Source of the DNA: Lachnospiraceae bacterium | GTDB taxonomy: Bacteria; Bacillota; Clostridia; Lachnospirales; Lachnospiraceae | Reading direction: 5' to 3' | NCBI GenBank assembly: GCA_016280395.1 | Contig: JAEEGQ010000022.1 | Location: 1 to 64,000 of the forward strand | Length of the DNA: 64,000 nucleotides | Shown here: positions 27,078 to 36,015 of the stretch, piece by piece | How positions within the stretch are numbered: position 1 is the stretch's first letter | Layout of the letters: every line of letters starts with the position of its first letter | Position numbers and translations under genes: made by a program | The notes under the pieces: model-generated | The model's input: only the letters and a program-made list of their open reading frames with translations | Told to the model about the DNA's origin: nothing | Database searches by the model: none

Positions 27078-28945
27078 TGGGCAAAACGGCCGCAAAGCTT
27101 AAAACAGCCGTTGGCGATCATTTCACGCTTGGAGCCACCCGTGCCGGGAAAGCCGTTAATTTTGCGGTTTCTGTCCCGGGTGCCGACAGGTGTACTCTCG
27201 TGCTGTCCTTTGGCGGCGGCGAATATGAGACGGTGCTTGATGATGCATATCGCTTCGGTTCTGTTTTTGCGGTCAGGGTCTTTGATCTTCCGAAGGAATT
27301 TACTTACAGATACAAGGCTCTCGGAAGAGAGTTCACGGATCCTTATGCACGGAGCCTAAAAGGACGGACAGCCTTCGGTGAGCCTGTCGAAAAGACTTTT
27401 GGTGCGATCCTTAATGATACCTTTGACTGGAAGGGCGAAAAAAGGCCGGTACACGCCATCGAAGAGCTTGTGATCTATAAGCTTCATGTGCGCGGGTTCA
27501 CAATGGATGAAAGTTCGGGTGTAAGGCATAAAGGGACTTACCTTGGTGTTACGGAAAAATTTCCGTATCTGAAAAAACTCGGTATAAACGCGATCATGCT
27601 CATGCCCTGTGTCGAGTTCGACGAATGCATGAACGACGAAGCCATGACGGTTCCGGTATATACAAAGGAACTTATGGACAAAGGCAGCTTCCACAGGGAA
27701 GAAAAGCCTGCAAAGCCTGCCAGAGTAAATTACTGGGGATACGGTGCAAAGGCTGATTATTTTGCCGTTAAAGCCGCTTATGCGAGTGACCCCGGGAATG
27801 CCGAAAAGGAATTCAAAAATCTCGTAAAGAACATGCATAAGGCCGGAATAGAGGTCTTTATGGAATTATCTTTTACAGGAAATGTAAATGCTCTGTTTGT
27901 TACGGATGTCCTGCGGTACTGGGTAACGGAGTATCACATCGACGGTTTCAGGTTTATAGGCATGCCTGTCCCGGATATCTGCATATCCTCGGACCCGTAT
28001 CTTGCGGATACAAAGCTTTTTGCCGAATACTGGGACGAGGAGCGCGCCTACGGAGACGGCGCCATCCCGAGAACAAAGCATCTTGCCGTGATCGATGAGA
28101 GCTTCGAATATACCGCGAGGCGCTTCTTAAAGGGCGACGAAGGCATGGCAAACGGGTTTGCGGAATGCCACAGGCGCAACAACAAACGCAGCGCCGCGGT
28201 CAACATGATCGCAGACAGCAACGGATTTACCCTGTGCGATCTGTACTCGTATGATGTCAAGCATAACGAGACAAACGGCGAGAACAACCGTGACGGGCAC
28301 GAGATAAACTACAGCTGGAACTGCGGCCGGGAGGGCGCGACCACAAGCAGAAAGATCCTGCAGACAAGGCTTGTGATGATAAAGAATGCACTGATGGCCT
28401 TGTTTACGGCGCAGGGAATCCCGATGATCCTTGCAGGCGATGAATTCTTAAACTCCCAGCAGGGAAATAACAATGCTTATTGCAGGGACGACAGCTGCGG
28501 CTGGGTAAACTGGAACAACAGAGGGACGGCAAAAGAGCTGATGCTCTTTACAAAAAGCCTGATCGGGCTCAGGAACGCGCACAAAGTGTTCAGGAATCCC
28601 GAGCAGCTGCGGCTTATGGATTATGTTTCTTACGGGTGCCCGGACCTTTCTTACCACGGACTTCGCGCCTGGGGACCGGATTTTTCGTATCACAGCAGGA
28701 ATCTTGGCATGCTTTTTAACGGCAGCTATGCTCCGGCAAGGAACGGAGAGCCCGATGATGATTTTTATGTGATATTTAACATGGACTTTTTTGAACATGA
28801 TTTTGATCTTCCGCTGGTGAACAAATCAGGCAAATGGGAGATCGTGATAAGCTCAAATCCCCAAAAGACCGGCGGGGAAGGAACGGCGCTTGACAGAAAA
28901 TGTACCGTTCCGGCAAGATGCACGCTTATCCTTAAGGAGATATGA
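27077..28945 (+). CDS. GH13 glycogen-debranching-like protein lacking the catalytic nucleophile
   Basis: The protein has the order of an isoamylase/GlgX-type enzyme: a CBM48-like N-terminus, a GH13 barrel with IYKLHVRGFT near residue 134, and a C-terminal beta domain. At conserved region II the sequence is DGFRFIGM (Asp289 to Met296), so the nucleophile Asp of DGFRFD is Ile294. The region III position reads FAEYWDEE (Glu317). The debranching-type segment DLYSYDVKHNETNGE begins at Asp388. The missing nucleophile predicts no ordinary hydrolysis, so it may be a glucan-binding or regulatory homologue. I chose the ATG at 27077, behind GAGGAGG, overlapping the ABC-F stop. Confidence 0.85.
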   Translation: MGKTAAKLKTAVGDHFTLGATRAGKAVNFAVSVPGADRCTLVLSFGGGEYETVLDDAYRFGSVFAVRVFDLPKEFTYRYKALGREFTDPYARSLKGRTAFGEPVEKTFGAILNDTFDWKGEKRPVHAIEELVIYKLHVRGFTMDESSGVRHKGTYLGVTEKFPYLKKLGINAIMLMPCVEFDECMNDEAMTVPVYTKELMDKGSFHREEKPAKPARVNYWGYGAKADYFAVKAAYASDPGNAEKEFKNLVKNMHKAGIEVFMELSFTGNVNALFVTDVLRYWVTEYHIDGFRFIGMPVPDICISSDPYLADTKLFAEYWDEERAYGDGAIPRTKHLAVIDESFEYTARRFLKGDEGMANGFAECHRRNNKRSAAVNMIADSNGFTLCDLYSYDVKHNETNGENNRDGHEINYSWNCGREGATTSRKILQTRLVMIKNALMALFTAQGIPMILAGDEFLNSQQGNNNAYCRDDSCGWVNWNNRGTAKELMLFTKSLIGLRNAHKVFRNPEQLRLMDYVSYGCPDLSYHGLRAWGPDFSYHSRNLGMLFNGSYAPARNGEPDDDFYVIFNMDFFEHDFDLPLVNKSGKWEIVISSNPQKTGGEGTALDRKCTVPARCTLILKEI

Positions 28946-29628
28946 TGTCTGCTTTTGTACTTAAGATAATAGCGATGGTAACCATGATCATCGACCACAT
29001 GTCCGTTGTTTTCCTGCAGGATAACCTTACGCTTCTCAGGATCGGACGCAGCATCGGACGTCTTGCTTTTCCGATATTCTGCTTTCTGATCGTCGAGGGC
29101 TATCATCACACGAAAAATGTATGGAAATACATGCTGAGGCTCCTGATATTCGCTGTCATCTCCGAAGTTCCCTTCGATATGATGGCTGACGGGAAATTTG
29201 CGGCATGGGAGAACTTTAATGTGCTCTGGACACTGCTGTTCGGGCTGCTTGCGATCACTCTTGTGGATCTTCTGAAGCAGAAGTTTTACCCGATGCAGAT
29301 GGGAATATACACGATCCTTTCCTGTATCGTGATATTTGCGACAGGACTAGGGGCAGAGTTCCTCGGTACCGATTACGGTATGTTCGGGGTTGTCGTGATC
29401 CTGATAATGTTCTTTGCAAGAGGGCATGTACTTGTAATGGCAGCGGGTTTTGCGATTGTCAGCATCTTTTATTATCAGTGGAACGTTACTCCGTACTTTG
29501 CGATATTTGCATTTATCCCGATCTATTTTTACAACGGCAAAAAAGGCCCGGACGACAAAAAGCTGTTTTATCTGGTGTATCCGGTACATATGGCAATACT
29601 CGGATTTGTCAATATGTTTGTGCTTTGA
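28945..29628 (+). CDS. TraX-family membrane protein
   Basis: TraX-type proteins are multi-pass membrane proteins; TraX itself N-acetylates F-pilin, and chromosomal relatives in Firmicutes probably acylate surface molecules. This one has about seven membrane segments in 227 residues and the family pattern KIIAMVTMIIDHM at the N-terminus with GRLAFPIFCFLIVEGY near residue 33. AAGGAG lies five bases before the ATG at 28945; a second ATG one codon earlier is equally possible. It overlaps the previous gene and is probably co-transcribed with it. Confidence 0.88.
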   Translation: MSAFVLKIIAMVTMIIDHMSVVFLQDNLTLLRIGRSIGRLAFPIFCFLIVEGYHHTKNVWKYMLRLLIFAVISEVPFDMMADGKFAAWENFNVLWTLLFGLLAITLVDLLKQKFYPMQMGIYTILSCIVIFATGLGAEFLGTDYGMFGVVVILIMFFARGHVLVMAAGFAIVSIFYYQWNVTPYFAIFAFIPIYFYNGKKGPDDKKLFYLVYPVHMAILGFVNMFVL

Positions 29629-29664
29629 ACCCGCTTTGGACGGCAGAAAAACTGAAGGTATTAT

Positions 29665-30150
29665 ATGCGCGCATTTGAGATAACAGAAGTAAAAGTTTTT
29701 ATGTCAGCGCTGCTTGTAGGCAGCGTTTTTGACAATTTCGCGCTTTCTGAGCTTAAGATGAACAATGCCGGCGGCTTTGTCATCGACGGCCACAGGAACA
29801 GGGATTTTTATGATGATGATGAGTTTGAAGGGCTTCCGGAAAAGGAATTTCTTCTCTGGTCAGAAGTGAAGAACATAGTATATGACATGGTAAAAGGGAA
29901 TAAACAGCCCATTTCCATGCAGATCGCCTTCAGGCTCAATTCAAGCAATACCGAAAAGACTGTGAACAATTCCGGAATAACGGTACCGCTCGATCAGATA
30001 GGCGGGATCTTCCTCAATATCAGGTATGACAGAACGGCGCTTACGGTAACGAGCGGAACATCGCTCAAGGCTTTTTCGATGGACCGTTCACTTGAGAACA
30101 CATGGGATGAATTTGCGGAGAGATTCTTAAAGAAGAACCAGCTGTTATGA
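29665..30150 (+). CDS. DUF5721-like protein
   Basis: This 161-residue soluble protein starts with RAFEITEVKVFMSALLVG and has no signal peptide or membrane segment. I associate this pattern with DUF5721, a family of unknown function restricted largely to Lachnospiraceae; this is from memory. A long middle part, IAFRLNSSNTEKT, fits an all-beta fold. It lies 36 bases after the TraX gene and 41 before the CAP-domain gene. No function is proposed. Confidence 0.8.
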   Translation: MRAFEITEVKVFMSALLVGSVFDNFALSELKMNNAGGFVIDGHRNRDFYDDDEFEGLPEKEFLLWSEVKNIVYDMVKGNKQPISMQIAFRLNSSNTEKTVNNSGITVPLDQIGGIFLNIRYDRTALTVTSGTSLKAFSMDRSLENTWDEFAERFLKKNQLL

Positions 30151-30191
30151 ACAGCGTTCATTTTGTCACAAAAAAGCGGAGGTAGCCGGGT

Positions 30192-32327
30192 ATGAAAGAA
30201 AAAAAGGCCATATTTCGGATGATATTAGTCTGTGCCATACTCGGCCTTGCCATGCTTGCGGCGCCGATGCGGGTAAAGGCGGACGATTTTGCAGTAACGG
30301 GGACCTTTAACCAGACAGATGCCCGCAACAGCTTAAAGGATATCAATGCTTTCAGGACCGGCAGCGACGCATGGTACTGGAACCAGAGCAACAGCCAGAA
30401 AATGTACCAGACAGGACTTGGGAACCTTGTATATGATTATGACCTCGAACAGATAGCCATGCAGCGCGCAGTCGAGATAGCGCTTACCTTCGAACATACA
30501 AGACCCGACGGTACTTCGTGGTTTACCGCAAGATATAACGGTACTGCATCATACGGCGAAAACATCGCTGCGGGATATGCCTCCGCCCATGCGGCATATG
30601 TCGGATTTCGTGAGGATAACGAAAAATATGCCGGACAGGGGCACCGCAGGAACATGCTCGATACTTCGTATAAAGCGGTTGGTCTTGCAAGCTTCACATA
30701 TAATGGTATAACCTTTTTTGTTCAGGAATTCAGCAGCTTTGTGAAGAATACAACTGCAACAACTGCGCTCAACGGAACAGGCACAAGGACGGTGTCGCTT
30801 GATATGTCGAAGTTCTCTCCGCAGGTACGTTTTTCGACAGACAGATTCACCCTTTCATACCTTGAAGAGACCGATATGCCTGTGGCAGAGCTGTATCTCG
30901 TTTCGGCTTCAACCTTCGGAAACGGTCTTAAGATTCCAAAGACCACCTATACATGCTCCGTTACTATCGATACACCTGATATCGCATCTTCCTCGGGAGG
31001 AAAGATAACCGGCAGGAGGGCCGGAGACGGGAGCATTTCCGCTGCCATCCGGTATAACGGAGTACAGTATACAGAGACCATAACGCTGTTTGTTTCAACG
31101 CTGTACCTGTATTCCTGCGATATTCAGGATATTCCGGACTGCAATTATACAGGCGGCGAAATACGGCCTGAACCGGTCATAACATATAAGGGGACAAGAC
31201 TTGTAAAGGACAGGGATTACAGGCTGTCATATTATAATAATACCGAACCCGGACAGGGAACGGTGACTATTGAGGGAATAGGAAGCTGCGATTGGACAGT
31301 AAACCGTTATTTCAATATCCGGAGTACGACGTCTGCAGTCACGAACACTCCGACGCCAACTTCAACAAACACGCCGACGCCCACGAAGGTACCGACAAAC
31401 ACGCCTACGCCGACAAAAGCGCCTACTAATACGCCGACACCGTCAAAAACGCCGACGAACACCCCGACACCGACAAGAGTGCCGACAAACACCCCCAGCC
31501 CGACACCCGGTCCTACACAGGCTCCATGGAACACACCTACGCCGACAAGGGTGCTGACAAATACACCGACACCGACAAAAGTGCCGACAAACACCCCCAG
31601 CCCGACACCCGGGCCAACGCAGGCTCCATGGAATACACCTACGCCGACAAGGGTGCCGACGAATACCCCGACTCCTACAAAAGTGCCGACCAACACACCG
31701 ACGCCGACACCCGGGCCTACGCAGGCTCCATGGAATACACCTACGCCCACTCCGACACAGACCCCGACAGATATTCCGACACCTACGAACACACCGGGGC
31801 CTGTAAATACACCTACAGAGGGGCCGACGGAAAGCCCGGAAGCCTCTCCGACACCGACAGAGATGCCTGAGGGGACGCCTGCCGCAACCCCTACAGATGA
31901 GCCGGAACCGACGCAGGGTGTAACCCCTACAGACGAACCGGGACCTACGCAGGGCGCAACCCCTACAGATGAGCCGGAACCGACGCAAGGAGTAACCCCT
32001 ACGGATGAGCCGGAACCAACGCAGGGCGCAACCCCTACAGATGAGCCGAAACCAACGCAGGGCGTAACCCCTACAGATGAACCGGAACCGACGCAGGGCA
32101 TAACCCATACGGATGAGCCGGAACCAACGCAGGGTGTAACCCCTACGGATGAACCGGGGCTGACAGCTACACAGGCTTCCACGCCGACAGAAGGAGCAGG
32201 ACCTTCGAAAACTCCTTCCGGAGACGGCGGATCCAATATCGGTTTATTTATACTGATAGGTGCGGGTGCGGTTGCGCTCGCAGGCGGTTCGGCGGCATTT
32301 TTCCTTGTAAAGAAGAGAAAAGGATGA
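30192..32327 (+). CDS. CAP-domain (SCP/PR-1) surface protein with Thr-Pro repeats and C-terminal anchor
   Basis: A signal peptide (residues 1-33, likely cut after VKA) leads to a CAP domain (about 45-180) with [15 protein letters not shown] and GHRRNML. A beta-rich segment (about 190-375) looks like one or two Ig-like or MBG-like domains. A linker of about 280 residues follows: first [14 protein letters not shown] repeats, then seven 12-residue [12 protein letters not shown] units encoded by 36-bp tandem repeats. One C-terminal membrane helix and a KKRKG tail act as an anchor. There is no LPxTG motif. Bacterial CAP proteins have no settled activity; a long wall-spanning stalk suggests display outside the peptidoglycan. 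Confidence 0.92.
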   Translation: MKEKKAIFRMILVCAILGLAMLAAPMRVKADDFAVTGTFNQTDARNSLKDINAFRTGSDAWYWNQSNSQKMYQTGLGNLVYDYDLEQIAMQRAVEIALTFEHTRPDGTSWFTARYNGTASYGENIAAGYASAHAAYVGFREDNEKYAGQGHRRNMLDTSYKAVGLASFTYNGITFFVQEFSSFVKNTTATTALNGTGTRTVSLDMSKFSPQVRFSTDRFTLSYLEETDMPVAELYLVSASTFGNGLKIPKTTYTCSVTIDTPDIASSSGGKITGRRAGDGSISAAIRYNGVQYTETITLFVSTLYLYSCDIQDIPDCNYTGGEIRPEPVITYKGTRLVKDRDYRLSYYNNTEPGQGTVTIEGIGSCDWTVNRYFNIRSTTSAVTNTPTPTSTNTPTPTKVPTNTPTPTKAPTNTPTPSKTPTNTPTPTRVPTNTPSPTPGPTQAPWNTPTPTRVLTNTPTPTKVPTNTPSPTPGPTQAPWNTPTPTRVPTNTPTPTKVPTNTPTPTPGPTQAPWNTPTPTPTQTPTDIPTPTNTPGPVNTPTEGPTESPEASPTPTEMPEGTPAATPTDEPEPTQGVTPTDEPGPTQGATPTDEPEPTQGVTPTDEPEPTQGATPTDEPKPTQGVTPTDEPEPTQGITHTDEPEPTQGVTPTDEPGLTATQASTPTEGAGPSKTPSGDGGSNIGLFILIGAGAVALAGGSAAFFLVKKRKG
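31887..32138 (+). repeat. 36-bp in-frame tandem repeat, seven units
   Basis: Seven consecutive 36-base units encode variants of [12 protein letters not shown], with an eighth degenerate unit after 32139. Differences are mostly single bases. Because the unit is a multiple of three, slippage or unequal recombination would change the stalk length without breaking the frame. Confidence 0.9.
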
Positions 32328-32395
32328 ATGATATTGACTTTTCTTATCAAAAAGTTTAATCTTAAAAAGATGAACGAGCAGCATGGAGGTTGGCT

Positions 32396-32920
32396 ATGAA
32401 GAAGATGGTACTGTCTATGGTTGTTGAGAATACTTCCGGTGTCCTTAGCCGTGTTGCCGGGCTTTTCAGCCGGCGCGGGTACAACATCGACAGTCTTACC
32501 GTAGGTGTTACCGAAAATCCTAAGCTGTCGCGCATGACCGTCGTTGCAAAAGGAGACAGCGGGATACTTGAACAGATACGAAACCAGCTGAACAAGCTTG
32601 AAGATGTAAAGGAGATCGAAGAGCTTGTTCCCGAACATTCCGTGTGCCGCGAGCTTGTCCTTGTACGTGTCGGGGCCGATAACGCCAACAGAAAGGAAGT
32701 AATGGCTCTTACGGACATTTTCCGCGCGAGGATAGTGGATGTTGCATCCGATTCGGTGCTCATAGAGCTTACCGGCAACCAGGCCAAGATCGATGCGTTT
32801 ATCAAACTTCTCGGGGATTTCAAGGTACTTGAGTTTGTAAGGACCGGTATCACGGGCTTAAACCGCGGAGCGGGCGCGGAAGATGATTATGAGAATACTA
32901 CCCATTCGGGAGAAGTATAA
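32396..32920 (+). CDS. ilvN: Acetolactate synthase small (regulatory) subunit
   Basis: This subunit carries the ACT domain that confers valine feedback on acetolactate synthase, the first common step of branched-chain amino acid synthesis. The N-terminal ACT domain is plain: [20 protein letters not shown] near residues 9-28, and NIDSLTVG follows. The length of 174 residues fits. I chose the ATG at 32396, six bases after GGAGG, rather than the TTG two codons earlier. The catalytic subunit ilvB is not in the window. The 14 bases ending in its ribosome site match the end of the 100-bp repeat upstream of fakB. Confidence 0.93.
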   Translation: MKKMVLSMVVENTSGVLSRVAGLFSRRGYNIDSLTVGVTENPKLSRMTVVAKGDSGILEQIRNQLNKLEDVKEIEELVPEHSVCRELVLVRVGADNANRKEVMALTDIFRARIVDVASDSVLIELTGNQAKIDAFIKLLGDFKVLEFVRTGITGLNRGAGAEDDYENTTHSGEV

Positions 32921-32944
32921 TTTTTTAGAATTCAGAGGTAAGAA

Positions 32945-33829
32945 ATGAGCGAAGATTTTGATGAAGAATATACCGGGCAGAGCGGTGCACCCGAGGAGTG
33001 CACGCATTCCTGTTCAACCTGCGGCGCAAATTGCCCTTCGAGACAGGATCCGAAGAGCTTTCTTGCAGAACAGAATCCCTACAGCAATATTACCAGGATA
33101 ATAGGCGTCGTAAGCGGTAAAGGCGGCGTGGGAAAGTCATTTATCGCATCTGCAATGGCAGTCCTCATGAGAAGAAAGAACTACAGCACCGCCATACTCG
33201 ATGCTGATATCACAGGTCCCTCGATCCCTAAGGCTTTCGGCCTTAAAGGAAACGCAGGACAGACCGAGATGGGAATACTTCCGATGAAGACGGAGTCAGG
33301 CATCAATGTCATATCAGTGAACAACCTTCTTGAAGACGAGGAGGCGCCCGTTGTGTGGCGCGGCCCCGTTATCGCAGGCACTGTGAAGCAGTTTTATACG
33401 GATGTTGTCTGGGGCGATGTCGATTACATGTTTGTTGATATGCCGCCCGGAACCGGCGACGTTCCGCTTACGGTATTCCAGTCGCTTCCCGTTGACGGGA
33501 TCATCGTGGTTACAAGCCCTCAGGACCTTGTTTCAATGGTCGTAAAAAAGGCCATAAACATGGCGGGACTGATGAATATCCCTGTACTTGGGATCATTGA
33601 AAACTACAGCTATCTTGAATGTCCTGACTGCGGGAAGAAGCTTTCGGTATTCGGAGAAAGTCATGTTGAAAAGATAGCCGGAAAATACGGCGTTCCTGTC
33701 CTTGCAAAGCTCCCTATGGATCCGTCGATAGCAGCCGCTATCGATAAGGGAGCGGTTGAAAAGCTGGGGCTTAAAGAGCTTGACGAAGCTGCAGCAAAAA
33801 TCGAAAAGGAACTGCCCATAGAAATGTGA
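32945..33829 (+). CDS. mrp: Mrp/NBP35-family P-loop ATPase
   Basis: Mrp proteins are deviant-Walker ATPases that carry iron-sulfur clusters to target proteins. The N-terminus has a four-cysteine motif (CTHSCSTCGANC, about residues 19-30), then the Walker A GKGGVGKSF near residue 59, and the C-terminal part has CPDCGKK, a second cluster or zinc ligand pair. The 294-residue length is normal. It follows ilvN by 24 bases; the cluster enzymes of branched-chain amino acid synthesis are plausible but unproven clients. Confidence 0.92.
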   Translation: MSEDFDEEYTGQSGAPEECTHSCSTCGANCPSRQDPKSFLAEQNPYSNITRIIGVVSGKGGVGKSFIASAMAVLMRRKNYSTAILDADITGPSIPKAFGLKGNAGQTEMGILPMKTESGINVISVNNLLEDEEAPVVWRGPVIAGTVKQFYTDVVWGDVDYMFVDMPPGTGDVPLTVFQSLPVDGIIVVTSPQDLVSMVVKKAINMAGLMNIPVLGIIENYSYLECPDCGKKLSVFGESHVEKIAGKYGVPVLAKLPMDPSIAAAIDKGAVEKLGLKELDEAAAKIEKELPIEM

Positions 33830-33847
33830 GATTATCTTTATTCTTTG

Positions 33848-33942
33848 ACGAACGGAGGTGGTTTTATGACTAGTCGAACGTGTGACGCAGACGCGCCCTA
33901 CCCCAGTACTGATATAAAACCGCCGGCGTTCGTTTTTTTGCG
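33848..33942 (+). ncRNA. Structured leader of mgtE with built-in terminator (candidate metal-responsive RNA)
   Basis: A 19-base arm (33848-33866) pairs with 33915-33933; 16 of 19 positions are standard pairs, one is a wobble, and there is a 2x2 internal loop. The 3' arm runs straight into seven U residues, so the whole element is an intrinsic terminator. Its apical part is a 48-base domain containing GACTAGTC, GACGCAGACGC and CCCTACCCCAGTACTGATAT, far larger than a terminator loop needs. It ends 26 bases before the mgtE start. The sequence does not match the M-box or yybP-ykoY elements as I know them. An attenuating metal sensor is the natural hypothesis. Confidence 0.65.
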
Positions 33943-33968
33943 CTCTGCCGGAGAAATGAGGCCAGAGA

Positions 33969-35312
33969 ATGACAGAAAGAATGAAAGAACTGATCGAACA
34001 GAAGCAGTTTGCCCAGTTCAGGAAAGAAGTTGTCGAGTATAACGAGGCCGATGTGGCTGCAGTACTCGAAGAGCTTGACGAGAAGGAACGTGTGAAGGTA
34101 TTCAGGCTCCTTCCGAAAGATATCGCCGCAGACGTGTTTGCGTACCTGCCGATAGAGATAGAGCAGGAGATCATTACATCGCTTTCGGAAAAAGAAGCAG
34201 GTTCGGTCATCGACAACCTGTATTCCGATGATGCGGCGGCCCTCGTTGAAGAGATGCCGGCCAACGTTGTGCGCAGGATCCTTGCAAACACAACACCGGA
34301 AACAAGACGCGACATCAACACCTTGCTGCAGTATCCGGATGATTCCGCAGGCAGTATCATGACTGTGGATTTTGTTGATTTCAAGGACAACATAACCGTT
34401 GCCGATGCCCTCCTGAAGCTAAGAAGGGTCGGGCTTGACAAGGAGTCGGTGGATGTTTGCTATGTGCTCGACAAGGCAAGACATCTGCTTGGGATCGTCA
34501 CTTTGAGAAAGCTCATATTGAGCGAACCGGATGATGTCATTGTCGATATCATGAACGATCACGTCATAACCGTAAAGACCCTTACAGACCAGGAAGAGGT
34601 GGCTCGTACCATACAGAAATACGATATCAACTCGGTTCCCGTTGTTGACAGTGAGAACAGGCTTGTAGGCATCGTAACCATCGATGATATCGTCGATGTC
34701 ATCGAGCAGGAGGCTACGGAGGATATCGAAATGATGGCCGCCATCACGCCTACCGACAAGCCGTACATGAAGACGAGCGTCTTCGAAACCTGGAAGAAGC
34801 GTATTCCATGGCTGCTTTTACTCATGATCTCCGCTACTTTTACAGGCGGCATCCTTTCGGCTTTTGAGGCCCAGCTCGCCACATTCCCGGTACTTATCGC
34901 CTTCATCCCGATGCTTATGGACACAGGCGGAAATGCCGGCGGACAGGCATCCGTCACGATAATACGTGGTCTTTCGCTTGATGAGATCCACTATGGCGAT
35001 GTTTTCAGGGTAGTCTGGAAGGAGTTCAGGGTTTCGATCCTTTGCGGAGTAACGCTTTCGGCAGCTAATTTCGTTAAACTGCTGCTGATAGACAAGGTAG
35101 GGCTTCTTGTTGCATTTATAATCTGTATTTCACTCGTTGTTACAGTTGTGGTTGCAAAATTTGTGGGCTGTACATTGCCGATCCTTGCAAAACGCATAGG
35201 CTTTGACCCGGCAGTAATGGCAAGTCCGTTCATCACTACCATAGTTGATGCGCTGTCACTGCTTGTTTACTGTAATATCGCCATTCAGCTGCTGCAGAAT
35301 ACCGCCGGCTGA
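33969..35312 (+). CDS. mgtE: Magnesium transporter MgtE
   Basis: MgtE is a dimeric Mg2+-gated channel. The 447-residue protein has the right order: a helical cytoplasmic N domain with the EEMP motif (ALVEEMPANVVRRIL, near residue 93), two CBS domains (about 135-255), a plug helix, and five membrane helices from about residue 275. The pore segment PMLMDTGGNAGGQASV near residue 317 is typical and intact. The gene is preceded by a structured leader with a terminator, unlike the M-box usually found on such genes. It overlaps nothing; the metallo-hydrolase gene starts two bases after its stop. Confidence 0.95.
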   Translation: MTERMKELIEQKQFAQFRKEVVEYNEADVAAVLEELDEKERVKVFRLLPKDIAADVFAYLPIEIEQEIITSLSEKEAGSVIDNLYSDDAAALVEEMPANVVRRILANTTPETRRDINTLLQYPDDSAGSIMTVDFVDFKDNITVADALLKLRRVGLDKESVDVCYVLDKARHLLGIVTLRKLILSEPDDVIVDIMNDHVITVKTLTDQEEVARTIQKYDINSVPVVDSENRLVGIVTIDDIVDVIEQEATEDIEMMAAITPTDKPYMKTSVFETWKKRIPWLLLLMISATFTGGILSAFEAQLATFPVLIAFIPMLMDTGGNAGGQASVTIIRGLSLDEIHYGDVFRVVWKEFRVSILCGVTLSAANFVKLLLIDKVGLLVAFIICISLVVTVVVAKFVGCTLPILAKRIGFDPAVMASPFITTIVDALSLLVYCNIAIQLLQNTAG

Positions 35313-35314
35313 GG

Positions 35315-35926
35315 ATGACACGTATGAAGACTGTTTCGATCAACAACAGAATAAGCTATATTGAATCCGCGGATGACCCGCTTTCCGCCGAAATAGGCAT
35401 AATTAAGGCTGAAAGCGGCATATGGCTGTTTGATGTGGGAAACGGCGAGGCAAATATTGAGGGGCTGTCTGACCGCTATAACATAGTCCTGTCACACTTT
35501 CATGCGGATCATACAGGAAATATCGAAAAACTCAATGTCGGTGACCTGTATGTGTCAAAGACTACATATGACCATGTCCATGCGGGAACTGTTGTAAATG
35601 CTGACATCTTCATAGATGACATGCATATTTTCCCGCTTCCTTCGAGCCACACAAAAGGCTGTCTCGGACTTGAAGTGGACGAGACCTGCGCATTTGTTGG
35701 AGATGCCCTGTACAGCAAGGTAAAAGACGGGTTTTATATCTATAACGCCCAGCTTCTCAAGGAAGAAATAGAAGTACTGAGCGCGCTGAAGGCGCCATAC
35801 CTGCTTGTAAGCCATTATGAAGGCTTTGTGCGAAAGAAGGAAGAGGCGCTTGACGAACTTAAAGAAATCTATGGTCAGCGCGTGAAGAATACGCCCGATA
35901 TACTGATACCGATGAACATGAAGTAA
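35315..35926 (+). CDS. MBL-fold metallo-hydrolase
   Basis: This 203-residue protein has the metal-binding motif SHFHADHTGN near residue 60, a second ligand in PSSHTKGCLG, the bridging Asp in FVGDAL, and a late His in LVSHYEG, all in the standard metallo-beta-lactamase order. It is cytoplasmic. The substrate is unknown; the family includes glyoxalase II, RNases and lactonases. It starts two bases after mgtE and so shares control by the mgtE leader. Confidence 0.88.
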   Translation: MTRMKTVSINNRISYIESADDPLSAEIGIIKAESGIWLFDVGNGEANIEGLSDRYNIVLSHFHADHTGNIEKLNVGDLYVSKTTYDHVHAGTVVNADIFIDDMHIFPLPSSHTKGCLGLEVDETCAFVGDALYSKVKDGFYIYNAQLLKEEIEVLSALKAPYLLVSHYEGFVRKKEEALDELKEIYGQRVKNTPDILIPMNMK

Positions 35927-35970
35927 ACGACGGGAAATCAAAAAACAGAAAAACAAGAAAAACTAAGAAA

Positions 35971-36002
35971 ACGGCTTCGATACAACAGGGTATCGGAGCC
36001 GT
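35971..36002. terminator. Bidirectional terminator between convergent genes
   Basis: ACGGCTTCGATA pairs with TATCGGAGCCGT with one wobble. A-rich sequence before and T-rich sequence after allow it to end both the metallo-hydrolase and the minus-strand surface protein transcripts. Confidence 0.8.
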
Positions 36003-36015
36003 CTTTATCTTCGTT

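Noticed and set aside
31887..32168. Regular repeats considered as a CRISPR array
   Set aside because: Units are contiguous, without spacers, and lie in a coding frame.
31307..32638. Long open frame on the minus strand (443 codons) opposite the CAP protein stalk
   Set aside because: It is the mirror of the repetitive Thr-Pro codons, giving a Val-Gly repeat. The plus-strand frame has a signal peptide, a CAP domain and an anchor.
33848..33942. M-box magnesium riboswitch
   Set aside because: The element is too short and lacks the conserved M-box core as I know it, although its position before mgtE fits.
33845..34042. Small open frame overlapping the mgtE leader
   Set aside because: It runs through the leader stem and terminator and into mgtE in another frame; the GGAGGTGG at its start is part of the stem.
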